Below, one piece after another: positions 47,480 through 55,888 of a DNA stretch of 64,000 nucleotides. Position numbers and translations under genes: made by a program. The notes beneath the pieces were generated by a model that saw nothing but the letters and a program-made list of their open reading frames with translations, had not been told where the DNA came from and did no database searches. Position 1 is the first letter of the stretch, and each line of letters begins with the position of its first letter. The DNA comes from Acinetobacter gyllenbergii CIP 110306 = MTCC 11365 (GTDB lineage: Bacteria; Pseudomonadota; Gammaproteobacteria; Pseudomonadales; Moraxellaceae): positions 1-64,000 of the forward strand of contig NZ_ATGG01000028.1 in assembly GCF_000413855.1 (NCBI RefSeq), in the 5' to 3' direction.

Positions 47480-47775
47480 TATTTCTTTACCTGTTGCTTT
47501 AAATTTTTCATAAATTGACCAAATTGCGGAAGAAACTCCTCAAATAAAGGATGATCTTTATTTTCCAACATCACTTCACTAAACAGCTTTAAACCTACTG
47601 CAAATGACTTGGTGGTTTGATCATCAAAAAAATCGGCCTTCTTCAACCGTTCAACAATCTCGAAAATATCGTCATGGTTGCCCGTATAAAACTCTAAACG
47701 CTCGCTATAAGTTGAAACCTGCCCTTTCGCATCCTTTAGATGCTGTACCGTGACATGATATTGATGTTGTTTCAT
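47479..47775 (-). CDS. DUF3861 domain protein
   Basis: A 98-aa soluble protein with the DUF3861-like pattern HQYHVTVQHLKDAKG, then LEFYTGNHDDIFEIVERLK, and a helical end (FEEFLPQFGQFMKNLKQQ). The function of the family is unknown. It is 20 bp after the Fur-like gene and overlaps the DUF2798 gene by one base. Confidence 0.8.
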   Translation of the reverse strand: MKQHQYHVTVQHLKDAKGQVSTYSERLEFYTGNHDDIFEIVERLKKADFFDDQTTKSFAVGLKLFSEVMLENKDHPLFEEFLPQFGQFMKNLKQQVKK

Positions 47776-47795
47776 GATTCTGCTCCAAGAGGCTT

Positions 47796-48185
47796 TTAAG
47801 CACTCTCTTTAATTTCAACCTGCATCAGGTCGACTTGAAATTGATGAAATACTACAGCCAACGACTGTAAAAATGCGGTCTGTTTAGCCTTGGTTAAATC
47901 GGCGCAACGGATATGCAACATTTGATTGTTAGGGATTGATGGCAAATTAAACTTGGTCTCTGTCCGATGAAACTGGTAACTGGCAATTAAGCCAACCTGC
48001 ACCAGATCACTGAGCACCCGATACACCGTGGCCAAACTCAGCTGTTGTTCCTGTTGATTCAGCCGTTGATAAATCTGCTTTACCGTAAGATCATCTGTCT
48101 GTTGTTCCAACACAGACAACACCGCCATACGCGGATGCGTCACCCTTAGACCCGCCTGCTTGATTTTCTGTTGTAGCTCTAACAT
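47796..48185 (-). CDS. Fur family regulator lacking the CxxC zinc site
   Basis: A 129-aa Fur-fold regulator with a clear winged helix (HPRMAVLSVLEQQ; LATVYRVLSDLVQVGLIASY near 50-69). Where Fur proteins have the HxxIxCxxC dimer-domain motif this one reads MLHIRCADLTKAK, with a single Cys, and it has no C-terminal CxxC. It may therefore be metal-independent or bind metal differently. It starts 14 bp after the YqjI-like gene. Confidence 0.8.
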   Translation of the reverse strand: MLELQQKIKQAGLRVTHPRMAVLSVLEQQTDDLTVKQIYQRLNQQEQQLSLATVYRVLSDLVQVGLIASYQFHRTETKFNLPSIPNNQMLHIRCADLTKAKQTAFLQSLAVVFHQFQVDLMQVEIKESA

Positions 48186-48199
48186 GTTTCGCTCCCAAC

Positions 48200-48733
48200 T
48201 TATAAACGTCCGATGGCGATGGCGGCCTGATCAATTTTTTCCGCAATTTGATGGATCTGTTCTTGTTGCAAATCTGCAATATTCAGCTTTAAACGCAATG
48301 CGGTTTTCAGATTTTCCATCGCGCGATGAATATCAATCAACTGATCATTATTGTGAATTTCACGTCTTAGTCGCAGCTTTTGTAGAAGTGCCAACAGCAT
48401 GTCTTGCTGCTCTTTTAAATAGCTATCGCCATAGTCGGTAATCTGATATTGCTTACGTTCGGCATCCAGCACACGAATCAAATTCATTTCTTCCAACGCA
48501 GTTAGTGTTGGATAAATCGTTCCTGCACTTGGGGTATAGCCATCCCCTACCAGATCACTAATTTCTTTAATAATTTCATAGCCATGTTTGGGGCTTTGCT
48601 GAATCAAATGTAGCACCAACAGTTTCATGCGACCTGATTCAAATAAGCGACCACGACGGCCTGAACGGTGATGTTCTCGATGTAATAAAGCCGCCTCGGC
48701 TTCATCATGGGGATGCCCGGATTGATGTTTCAT
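48200..48733 (-). CDS. PadR family regulator, YqjI-like
   Basis: A 177-aa regulator. The N-terminus is rich in His and charged residues (HQSGHPHDEAEA, HREHHRSGRRGRLF), followed by a PadR winged helix (MKLLVLHLIQQSPKHGYEII, GYTPSAGTIYPTLTALEEMNLI at about 36-85) and a helical C-terminal dimer domain. The His-rich head plus RRGRLFESG matches YqjI, a nickel-responsive repressor that affects iron homeostasis. It probably controls its own operon through the palindromes 40-90 bp upstream. Metal response is inferred. Confidence 0.84.
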   Translation of the reverse strand: MKHQSGHPHDEAEAALLHREHHRSGRRGRLFESGRMKLLVLHLIQQSPKHGYEIIKEISDLVGDGYTPSAGTIYPTLTALEEMNLIRVLDAERKQYQITDYGDSYLKEQQDMLLALLQKLRLRREIHNNDQLIDIHRAMENLKTALRLKLNIADLQQEQIHQIAEKIDQAAIAIGRL

Positions 48734-49040
48734 CTGTTATTTTTCTCTATATTTGCTTAATTTATGCTTATTAAGATATATCTTAATATATCTTTTATCA
48801 AGTTAAGATATAACTTAAATTTTAATCGTTTGATATTTATGGAGTTATTTATTCTCAAAAGAGTTTTTGGAAAGTTAAGTAATAAAAAAGAGTGCTTATG
48901 CACTCTTTTCTATTGGCAGCAAGCATAAAATTTGATTTCAAAACAACCGAATCATTTTAAATATAATCTTTGCATCTAGGTTGCTGATTTAAAAAATAAA
49001 ATAATTGCTTTAAATATTATTTTAAATAATGCTTGTTGTG
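48734..49040. promoter_or_regulatory. Control region of the YqjI-like operon
   Basis: No gene is seen here. TTAAGATATATCTTAA (48771-48786) is a perfect 16-bp palindrome and runs on into ATATATCTT; TTAAGATATAACTTAA (48803-48818) is an imperfect copy 32 bp away. Such tandem A/T palindromes suit PadR autoregulation. The right part holds the terminator at 48886-48909 and an A/T-rich spacer. Confidence 0.65.
48886..48909 (-). terminator. Terminator, strongest leftward
   Basis: AAAAGAGTGC pairs with GCACTCTTTT over TTAT; six A residues on the left give the U tract for the minus strand. It would end the transcript of the 113-aa gene 130 bp upstream. Confidence 0.75.
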
Positions 49041-49382
49041 TTAAACAAAAGGATTTTCGCTTTCCCATGGTTGGTTTTTAAAAATAATCTGACCATTTTC
49101 AACACAAAGAATCCATGTGTAAAAATATTCATCCCCAAGCCCTCGACATTCAAAATTTTTTCCAGAAAATAAAGTTGATATCTTTTCTACTAACTCTAAA
49201 CAATAAACAGGATCAATATTGATGCTTTCCTCACCATGATTAAAGGCATTAAGTAAGCCGCTATAGACATCTTCATGAATTCCATCATTCGCTAATATTT
49301 CTAAAATTTTATTCTTTTGAAATGAAAGATCAACTTCATCAAAATCAGTATATCTAACTTGTAATTTTGTGGAAAAACTCAT
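49041..49382 (-). CDS. Unrecognised 113-aa protein
   Basis: I do not recognise this protein. It is soluble, acidic (many Asp/Glu), with a mixed alpha/beta pattern: a strand-like start (FSTKLQVRYTDF), helices around 22-45 and 58-75, and a strand pair near 83-105 (EYFYTWILCVENGQIIF). The gene is A/T-rich and alone between terminators. The acidic, small, isolated character resembles orphan immunity proteins, but no toxin gene is next to it, so this stays a guess. Confidence 0.62.
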   Translation of the reverse strand: MSFSTKLQVRYTDFDEVDLSFQKNKILEILANDGIHEDVYSGLLNAFNHGEESINIDPVYCLELVEKISTLFSGKNFECRGLGDEYFYTWILCVENGQIIFKNQPWESENPFV

Positions 49383-49499
49383 TTTTACACCTCTTTATTA
49401 TTTTCGATAATATGTTCACATTGTAAATATCAATTTAATTATTACAGAATAAACATTATTCGAAATTAATATTTAAAACAAAATATCATAATAAAGAAA

Positions 49500-49526
49500 T
49501 AAAAGAGCACCTAGGCGCTCTTTTTT
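49500..49526. terminator. Bidirectional terminator after the porin gene
   Basis: AAAAGAGC and GCTCTTTT pair over an 8-nt loop, with T6 to the right and A/T on the left. It lies 18 bp past the porin stop codon on the minus strand. Confidence 0.75.
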
Positions 49527-49543
49527 AACAACATTAATATCGA

Positions 49544-50812
49544 TTAAAACCGCTTCGTATAGTTCACAAACAGACGGTCTTCACCAAAGTCATTGCCATG
49601 TTTGACCTTGTAATCAACACGCAAATATTGAACAGCAAAACCCTTTAAATAAGGCTGCTGAAAGGCATAATTGATCAAGACATTGGATTCAGTTTCATGA
49701 TTTTTCTCACCATTGGCTGCTTTAAAATCATGACCATAAACATACTTCACCATGGCATTTAGCCCAGGTATATAATCTTTAAAATCATAGCCATACATCA
49801 AATGATAGGACTTTTCATTCTGCTTAAAGAAGCCTGTGGCATTCCAGTTAATAAAATACAACTCAGGCAAAAAACCATCAGGTAAAGGATAGGCCGATTC
49901 ACCAACAATCTGTTGATAGCCCAAGCCAAAGCTCTGATTGTTTACTTTCAGCATTTCCAATACACCAATATTTTGCGCATCAATTTCAAAATTACTGCCA
50001 TCATTTTTGGCGTTGAAATATTTGAACTTGGAGTTAAGCGAAAAAGTCGGCTGTTTCCACGTATGCTCTAAACCGAGATAGTGTTTGTTATATAAATCTT
50101 CCAAATTACCAAAGTAATATTCAGCTTTCAGCGCGGGTGTCAGTTGGTAACGTAGGTCAAGATAATTCAAGCCATCGGAATAGGCCGTTTTGCCATTGGC
50201 AGTAAAGGAAAAGCGATGAAAATCCTCCTCATTGCGTGGAGATACTTTTTCAACCCGACCAATTTCAGCATAAAGCTGATCCGAAATCTGTGACTTTAAA
50301 TTCGTTCCCCAGTACGAGGTAATCAGCTGCCGACTCGCATCTGAAGTGGTGACGGGTAAATCCAGCCATAACTCCCCGATACTCAGCAAGGTTTTGTCAT
50401 AAGCCAGTTTTAAGGTTGCCCCATATTTTGAATAATCAGCAGCTTGGGATTGAGTTTGTGAGTCAAAGGGTAACACCATATCACTGACATGCCGATCTGC
50501 ACTTAAACGTACGGCATATTGCAGCGAAGCATCCGCCCCAATCCGAAGTGGTTTGTCTGCGATCACTAAAGGGGTGTCATGTAAATTCGAGGTATAAAAT
50601 AAGGATAACCCTTGTGACCAACTGCCAAAGTTTTTGGCATTCGGATTGTCATAATCCCGATATAGATAGGCGTTCTTCAAGTTAAATTTCCATTCATCTT
50701 GAATGGCTTGGGTTGGATCTGCTGCCCACAACATCGAACTACTTCCAAACATCAATAACAGTGTGGTAAGCGTTAAAGTTTGTGTATTTAAATGGTTCAT
50801 AGAAGGAATCAT
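49544..50812 (-). CDS. OprD family outer-membrane porin
   Basis: A 422-aa outer-membrane protein. A signal peptide (about 1-31, ending MLWAAD) is followed by the family start AIQDEWKFNLKNAYLYRDYDN and by alternating beta-strand segments ending in VNYTKRF. OprD/BenP-type porins give specific passage to small carboxylates, including aromatic acids. Being upstream of an aromatic-acid permease and gentisate genes in one orientation, it is probably the outer-membrane door of the pathway. The ATG at 50800 is an alternative start. Confidence 0.83.
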   Translation of the reverse strand: MIPSMNHLNTQTLTLTTLLLMFGSSSMLWAADPTQAIQDEWKFNLKNAYLYRDYDNPNAKNFGSWSQGLSLFYTSNLHDTPLVIADKPLRIGADASLQYAVRLSADRHVSDMVLPFDSQTQSQAADYSKYGATLKLAYDKTLLSIGELWLDLPVTTSDASRQLITSYWGTNLKSQISDQLYAEIGRVEKVSPRNEEDFHRFSFTANGKTAYSDGLNYLDLRYQLTPALKAEYYFGNLEDLYNKHYLGLEHTWKQPTFSLNSKFKYFNAKNDGSNFEIDAQNIGVLEMLKVNNQSFGLGYQQIVGESAYPLPDGFLPELYFINWNATGFFKQNEKSYHLMYGYDFKDYIPGLNAMVKYVYGHDFKAANGEKNHETESNVLINYAFQQPYLKGFAVQYLRVDYKVKHGNDFGEDRLFVNYTKRF

Positions 50813-50877
50813 CCATCGCTGGGTGCTGTGCCATCCATTGGCACAGCCATCTATTTTTATGCGGAATATCTTTAATT

Positions 50878-52221
50878 TCAGCCTAGCGTTGACACAACGA
50901 CAGGCTGTTCTTTTTTAAGGCGTTTAATCAGCAATAATGAAATGGCTGCACAGAAAGCAGGAATGGCAAGAATGCTGAGAATGGCAAAACTAGAAAGATG
51001 CAATGACATCAACCAGCCGCCCATGATAGAGCCGACAACCGAACCTACACGTCCAATCGCATTGGCCCAACTCACACCAGTTGCACGGCAATGCGTTGGA
51101 TAAAAACTGGATGAAAAGGCATTTGCGCCAACTTGTGAGCCACTAATCCCCACACCCACACCAAACATGGCGAACATCAGCAATACGGTATTAGACTGTT
51201 CGATCCCGAGACCTAGACAGATCAGGAACAAACCACCAAAGACATAGGCTGCACTTAGAATTTTAGTTGCATCCATTTTATCCATCAGCAAACCTAAGAC
51301 GATGGCACCGATCGTTCCACCAATCTGAAAGATCGAGGTGAGCCAAGAGGCATTGGATAAGTTAAAACCCGCATTGGTGAGCAAGGTCGGCATCCAGCTC
51401 GAGATCATATAAATGATCAGCAGACTCATAAAAAATGTAAACCAAATCAAAAAAGTACCCAAAGCAAGTCCCTTGCTAAATAGGTCTTTGAGACTAGATT
51501 TTGCCACTTCATTGGCAGGTGGGACTAAGCTTGGAATCTGCGTGATATGCGGTGCCATACGACGAATGATGCTTTCAATGTGTTCAGCACTTTTTTGTTT
51601 CAAAACCAGAAAACGCAGCGATTCAGGCAAGAGATAATATAACAAAGGCACTGTACATAAAGGTGCAATTCCCCCGATCAATAAAATGCCATTCCAACCG
51701 ATATGCGGTAGCAGTTGTGCCGACAGAACCCCACCCAGCGCAGAGCCAATGGTAAAACCACAAAACATCATGGTGACCAAATTGGAACGGCGGGACGTCG
51801 GTGCATATTCTGACGTTAAGGTAATGGCATTCGGTAAAGCACCACCTAAACCCAGCCCAGTGAGAAAACGCCAAATAATCAGCGTTTGCAAGTCCGATGA
51901 AAAGGCGGCAAATAGGCTGGCACAGCCAAACATGATCACAGAGCCAATCAGAATCGGCTTACGCCCAAGTTTATCGGACAAAGGGCCAAAAATCAGAGCA
52001 CCTGCCATCAAGCCAAATAGGCCTGCGCCAAATAAGGGTGCCAGATCAGTGGGTTGTAAGCCCCACTCGGCTTTCAATGCAGGAGCAATAAAGCCCACTG
52101 CTGCAGTATCGAAGCCATCAATTGCAACAATCAAAAAGCACAACCACATGATTAATTTTTGCAAAGCCGACAGTGGTATTTCATCGATGAAACTTTGTAC
52201 GTCTATGGTTTTCTGAGACAT
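50878..52221 (-). CDS. AAHS family aromatic acid:H+ symporter
   Basis: A 447-aa major facilitator with 12 helices. The AAHS signature AIDGFDTAAVGFIAPALKAEW lies near residues 30-50, with the carboxylate pair in the first helix; the loop 2-3 motif GPLSDKLGRKP follows. The start at 52221 (MSQKTIDVQS) has AAGGAG 7 bp upstream. Relatives import benzoate, 4-hydroxybenzoate or gentisate. Neighbouring gentisate genes suggest gentisate or a hydroxybenzoate as substrate. Confidence 0.88.
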   Translation of the reverse strand: MSQKTIDVQSFIDEIPLSALQKLIMWLCFLIVAIDGFDTAAVGFIAPALKAEWGLQPTDLAPLFGAGLFGLMAGALIFGPLSDKLGRKPILIGSVIMFGCASLFAAFSSDLQTLIIWRFLTGLGLGGALPNAITLTSEYAPTSRRSNLVTMMFCGFTIGSALGGVLSAQLLPHIGWNGILLIGGIAPLCTVPLLYYLLPESLRFLVLKQKSAEHIESIIRRMAPHITQIPSLVPPANEVAKSSLKDLFSKGLALGTFLIWFTFFMSLLIIYMISSWMPTLLTNAGFNLSNASWLTSIFQIGGTIGAIVLGLLMDKMDATKILSAAYVFGGLFLICLGLGIEQSNTVLLMFAMFGVGVGISGSQVGANAFSSSFYPTHCRATGVSWANAIGRVGSVVGSIMGGWLMSLHLSSFAILSILAIPAFCAAISLLLIKRLKKEQPVVVSTLG

Positions 52222-52329
52222 AACGACTCCTTTTGCCAATATCTTGGCCAGTGCAATCCTTAGCAAAGGTACTCAACTCTATTTATTGTTCAGTTTGAGC
52301 ACCTGTTTAAACCACTCAGATCAAGTGAG

Positions 52330-53031
52330 TTATTTCACATTCACGGTGATGCCTGTTAAACCTGTGATCTCGGCACGCATAACATCACCACGAACCACAG
52401 CACCGACCCCTTCAGGCGTACCAGTAAAGATCAAATCACCTGCTTTCAATTCAAATAAGGTCGACAGATTGGCAATGGTTTCAGCAACGGACCAAATCAA
52501 ATGAGTGATATCACTACGCTGTACCGTTTCACCATTCACGCTCAAATGAATCTCGGCCTGATTGATTTCACCAGTTTCAGTCATTGGATGAATAGGTCCA
52601 ATCGGCGCAGAAAAATCGAATGCTTTGCCAATTTCCCATGGACGACCTTTTTCACGCATACTCATTTGCAAGTCACGGCGAGTCATGTCCAAACCAACGG
52701 CATAGCCATAAATGTAATTTGCGGCATCTTCAACCGAAACATTTTTAGCATCGCGTCCTATTGCCACCACCAACTCGATTTCATAGTGATAGTTTGAGGT
52801 TTCAGTTGGATAAGGAATTTCTACTGCATCCTGATTGACAGGTACGATCGACTCAAGATCGTTAGGTTTACAAAAGAAAAAAGGCGGTTCACGATCTGGG
52901 TCAAAGCCCATTTCACGTGCGTGGGCAGCGTAGTTACGGCCGACACAATAGACACGGCGTACTGGAAATTGCTGATCTGAGCCATGAATAAACAGGCCCG
53001 CGGGTGTCATTGGCTGGAAAATAAAAGTCAT
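52330..53031 (-). CDS. Fumarylacetoacetate hydrolase family; probable fumarylpyruvate hydrolase
   Basis: A 233-aa enzyme of the FAH fold that splits C-C bonds of ring-cleavage products. Typical segments are YCVGRNYAAHAREMG (about 28-42), FFFCKPNDLE, the metal-site YHYEIELVVAIGRDA (about 86-100) and SDITHLIWSVAETIANLSTLF, then GDLIFTGTPEGVG. In the gentisate pathway this step gives fumarate and pyruvate. AAGGAA is 7 bp before the ATG. Confidence 0.88.
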   Translation of the reverse strand: MTFIFQPMTPAGLFIHGSDQQFPVRRVYCVGRNYAAHAREMGFDPDREPPFFFCKPNDLESIVPVNQDAVEIPYPTETSNYHYEIELVVAIGRDAKNVSVEDAANYIYGYAVGLDMTRRDLQMSMREKGRPWEIGKAFDFSAPIGPIHPMTETGEINQAEIHLSVNGETVQRSDITHLIWSVAETIANLSTLFELKAGDLIFTGTPEGVGAVVRGDVMRAEITGLTGITVNVK

Positions 53032-53067
53032 GGCATATTCCTTGTTGATATAGGTTAAATCAGAGCC

Positions 53068-53703
53068 TTAAAACGCATCGGCCTGCTGTTCAGGGGCAGC
53101 TTTCTGGAACGCGTCTAGGGTCATACAATGCTGATAAATTTCATTAATTAGAGGATACGCCGACAGGTCGACCTGAAAGCGTTGTGCCGATACCACTTGT
53201 GGAATCAAATACGCATCGGCAATGCTGACTTGCTTGCCATAGCAGAACTTTTCCCGAGTTGAATCTTCAGCCAATAGGTGCTCTAAGGCTGAAAAACCAT
53301 CCTGAATCCACTTAGCACACCACGCATTGATCTGGTTCTGATCCAGCCCAAGCTGGCGTAAGTATTCCAGTACCCGCTTATTGTTTAAGGGATGAATATC
53401 ACATCCGATCAAGGCCGCAATGGCGCGTACCCTCTCTTTACCCAACGCATCTGCTGGCAACAGAGCTGGTTCAGGGTATTGCTGTTCTAACCATTCGATT
53501 ATGGCGGGGCTTTGTAATAACCTGCCTGCTTCCGTTTCCAACACTGGAACAAAACCTTGTGGACTAAGCCTTTGAAAAGCCGCTTGATGATGCTCATTTT
53601 TCGCCAACGATACATAGCTCGCCTCATAATCCAAACCTTTGAGATTTAGGACAATGCGGGTACGGTGCGATGTGCCACTACGGAAAAAACCATACAGTTT
53701 CAT
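53068..53703 (-). CDS. Maleylpyruvate isomerase (zeta-class GST)
   Basis: A 211-aa protein of the zeta GST / maleylacetoacetate isomerase family, recognised by the N-terminal FFRSGTSHRTRIVLNLKGLDY (with the catalytic SGTSHR-type segment), SPQGFVPVLE, and the SPAIIEWLEQQYPE block. Glutathione-dependent cis-trans isomerisation of maleylpyruvate to fumarylpyruvate fits its place between dioxygenase and hydrolase genes. Its start overlaps the gentisate dioxygenase stop by 4 bp. Confidence 0.88.
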   Translation of the reverse strand: MKLYGFFRSGTSHRTRIVLNLKGLDYEASYVSLAKNEHHQAAFQRLSPQGFVPVLETEAGRLLQSPAIIEWLEQQYPEPALLPADALGKERVRAIAALIGCDIHPLNNKRVLEYLRQLGLDQNQINAWCAKWIQDGFSALEHLLAEDSTREKFCYGKQVSIADAYLIPQVVSAQRFQVDLSAYPLINEIYQHCMTLDAFQKAAPEQQADAF

Positions 53704-54761
53704 GGGCTCACTCCTTCAGCATGGCGGTCACGTATCGAATACAGGCCTAATTTGCGTTGCAAAGGTGCCTCATCGGCAACAAAAACATAGCATGGCTGCG
53801 CAGATGTATTGATTAAATCAATAGCAGTAAAACACGGTGCACATGCGGTATCCGCTTGGGTTAAATGGAAGTCCTGTTGATCAATCTGGATGGTCAGAGC
53901 TCCTTCAATCACATGAAAGACCTGTGCAGTGGAACGCAAAGGTAAAGACAGCGTTTCATTCGGACGCAGGAGTAAAGCTGAATAACCCAGAATGTTCTGA
54001 CAATCTTGACCCGTTTCAGGATTAACATAGGCCACTTGTAAGGGGTCCTGATAGCCAGCTTTTTCGGCCAAAGCATCCAGTACTTTTTTGGTGTCTTTCC
54101 AGGCATAACGCATCATCGGATAAGGGGCATCTTCACGACTAAAATGTGGTGTTGGCACAATACCCGCCGCATACTGAAGGGTAGCCCCCTGATTAATTCG
54201 TTCGACTTCCTGACGACGCCCCTCTTCAACAAAAGAGGCTTCCATGTAATAAACCAATGGTAAATCAAGGATATCCATCCAGATCACAGGTTGATCGCCA
54301 TCATGTCCATGCTCATGCCACAACCCAGATGGCGTCAGGATCATGTCACCATGTTCCATCAAACATTTTTGCCCTTCGACCGTGGTATAGGCCCCCTGTC
54401 CTTCAACAATGAGGCGCACCGCATTCGGTGCATGTCGATGTGCAGGCGCCCACTCTTGCGGAAGCAGTAATTGCATGCCGAGATACATGGCTGGGCTGAC
54501 TTTCATATTCTCCAAACCATGCCCAGGGTTGGCGAGTGCCAACACACGACGCTCGGCCTTTTCAATCGGTGTTAACTCCCCAGCTTCAAGCAACAGAGGC
54601 TTAATCTGCTGAAAATACCAAGCAGTGGCAACCGTTTGCGGTCTTGGTTTATGAGGTGGAATAAAGCTTCTTAAATTGGGCCACAATGGCACCAGATTGG
54701 ATGCATTCAGTTCTTCACGATAACGCTCTGGTAGCTCTTCGAGCGTGCCTAGCTGTTCCAT
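53700..54761 (-). CDS. Gentisate 1,2-dioxygenase
   Basis: Cleaves gentisate between the carboxyl and adjacent hydroxyl carbon to maleylpyruvate, using Fe(II). The 353-aa bicupin product has iron-ligand histidines in PAHRHAPNAVRLIVEG (His108 and His110) and in GLWHEHGHDG (His149), with a second cupin at about 270-330. It is first of the three-gene pathway operon and divergent from a LysR gene with shared dyads. Confidence 0.92.
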   Translation of the reverse strand: MEQLGTLEELPERYREELNASNLVPLWPNLRSFIPPHKPRPQTVATAWYFQQIKPLLLEAGELTPIEKAERRVLALANPGHGLENMKVSPAMYLGMQLLLPQEWAPAHRHAPNAVRLIVEGQGAYTTVEGQKCLMEHGDMILTPSGLWHEHGHDGDQPVIWMDILDLPLVYYMEASFVEEGRRQEVERINQGATLQYAAGIVPTPHFSREDAPYPMMRYAWKDTKKVLDALAEKAGYQDPLQVAYVNPETGQDCQNILGYSALLLRPNETLSLPLRSTAQVFHVIEGALTIQIDQQDFHLTQADTACAPCFTAIDLINTSAQPCYVFVADEAPLQRKLGLYSIRDRHAEGVSP

Positions 54762-54813
54762 ATGTCATTCCTTTTACTGCCCATGGAGCACAATACTAAT
54801 GACGATAATTTCA

Positions 54814-54830
54814 TCAATATTCGGTATTGA
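54814..54830. promoter_or_regulatory. LysR-type dyad near the gentisate promoter
   Basis: TCAATA and TATTGA are exact arms around TTCGG in the divergent region. The half-site is shared with the dyad at 54883-54901. The spacing of the two centres is 70 bp. Confidence 0.6.
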
Positions 54831-54882
54831 CTCAATGTAGCAATCAGGATGTGTTGAATCTATGCACAAAAAACAATAGGCT

Positions 54883-54901
54883 GTATTGATAAAATCAATA
54901 C
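54883..54901. promoter_or_regulatory. LysR-type dyad next to the lysR start
   Basis: GTATTGAT-AAA-ATCAATAC is a perfect 19-bp palindrome ending 9 bp before the LysR start. This position fits autoregulation. Confidence 0.65.
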
Positions 54902-54909
54902 GGTGATTG

Positions 54910-55809
54910 ATGTTAATGTTTGATCTGGATACACGGCTGCTGAAAATTTTCTTTGAAATTTATCAACACAAAAGTATTTCTAAAGCTGCAGAACAGTTGG
55001 GTATCGGTCAACCCACTTTGAGTATTGCACTAAATAAACTCAGGGCCCATTTTGGAGACCCGCTGTTTGTACGTATTGAGAATAAAATGCAGCCCACCGA
55101 GCTCGCCCAACAGATCTATCCGATGGTAGTGGAAATCTTAAACCGCTTGAAGTTGGTCCAGAATTACAATATTGACTTTGATCCACAGACTTCGACTTAT
55201 CAATTCCGTATCAGCATGACCGACATCAGTCATTTGGTGTTTTTACCACGTCTGATGAATTACATGCGTCAGCATGCCCCCTCAATTCGACTGGAAATTT
55301 TACCGATTGACAGCCAAACCGCACCAATGATGTCAAATGGAGATATTGATCTCGCCATTGGATTTCTCCCTCAGTTGGAAGCTGGTTTTTATCAACAAAC
55401 CCTGTTTCAGCAACATTACACCTGTATTGCCAGTCAACAGCATCCAAGACTGACCGGAACCAGCCTGTCAGCTTTGGAGTTCGCTCAAGAATTACATGTC
55501 GATATCTTGGCAACGGGGGGACATTATGTGGTGGAGCATGAACTGCAAAAACACGGCGTCAGCCGAAATATTCTGGTGCGTTTACCCAGCTATTTAGGGG
55601 TCGGCCTGATTGTCCGTGATACCGATGTCATTGCCACTATTCCAAATTATCTGGCGCAGGTGTTAATGACACAGGGCGGACTGAAAAGCTTCGACCCACC
55701 TTATAAATTCCCTAAATTCAGCGTCAAGCAACACTGGCATTCACGTATGCATCAGAACCCAAGTAATCAGTGGTTAAGGCAGATCTGCTTTAAACTGTTC
55801 TCGGCTTAA
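54910..55809 (+). CDS. LysR family regulator of the gentisate operon
   Basis: A 299-aa LysR-type regulator. The N-terminal winged helix-turn-helix reads FFEIYQHKSISKAAEQLG then QPTLSIALNKLRAHFGDPLF (about 14-54), followed by a periplasmic-binding-like effector domain. It is divergent from the gentisate 1,2-dioxygenase gene, so it probably activates it with gentisate or a related compound. ATG at 54910 is chosen; 54916 is possible. Confidence 0.88.
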   Translation: MLMFDLDTRLLKIFFEIYQHKSISKAAEQLGIGQPTLSIALNKLRAHFGDPLFVRIENKMQPTELAQQIYPMVVEILNRLKLVQNYNIDFDPQTSTYQFRISMTDISHLVFLPRLMNYMRQHAPSIRLEILPIDSQTAPMMSNGDIDLAIGFLPQLEAGFYQQTLFQQHYTCIASQQHPRLTGTSLSALEFAQELHVDILATGGHYVVEHELQKHGVSRNILVRLPSYLGVGLIVRDTDVIATIPNYLAQVLMTQGGLKSFDPPYKFPKFSVKQHWHSRMHQNPSNQWLRQICFKLFSA

Positions 55810-55829
55810 TGCTGAGCAAGGTTAAAATA

Positions 55830-55859
55830 AAATAGCGCATCGAAATTGATGCGCTATTT
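55830..55859. terminator. Bidirectional terminator
   Basis: AAATAGCGCATC pairs with GATGCGCTATTT over 6 nt, between the convergent lysR and aldehyde dehydrogenase genes. It is 21 bp after the lysR stop. Confidence 0.8.
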
Positions 55860-55888
55860 GATATCTCATTCCATGGCTGACAAAACAT

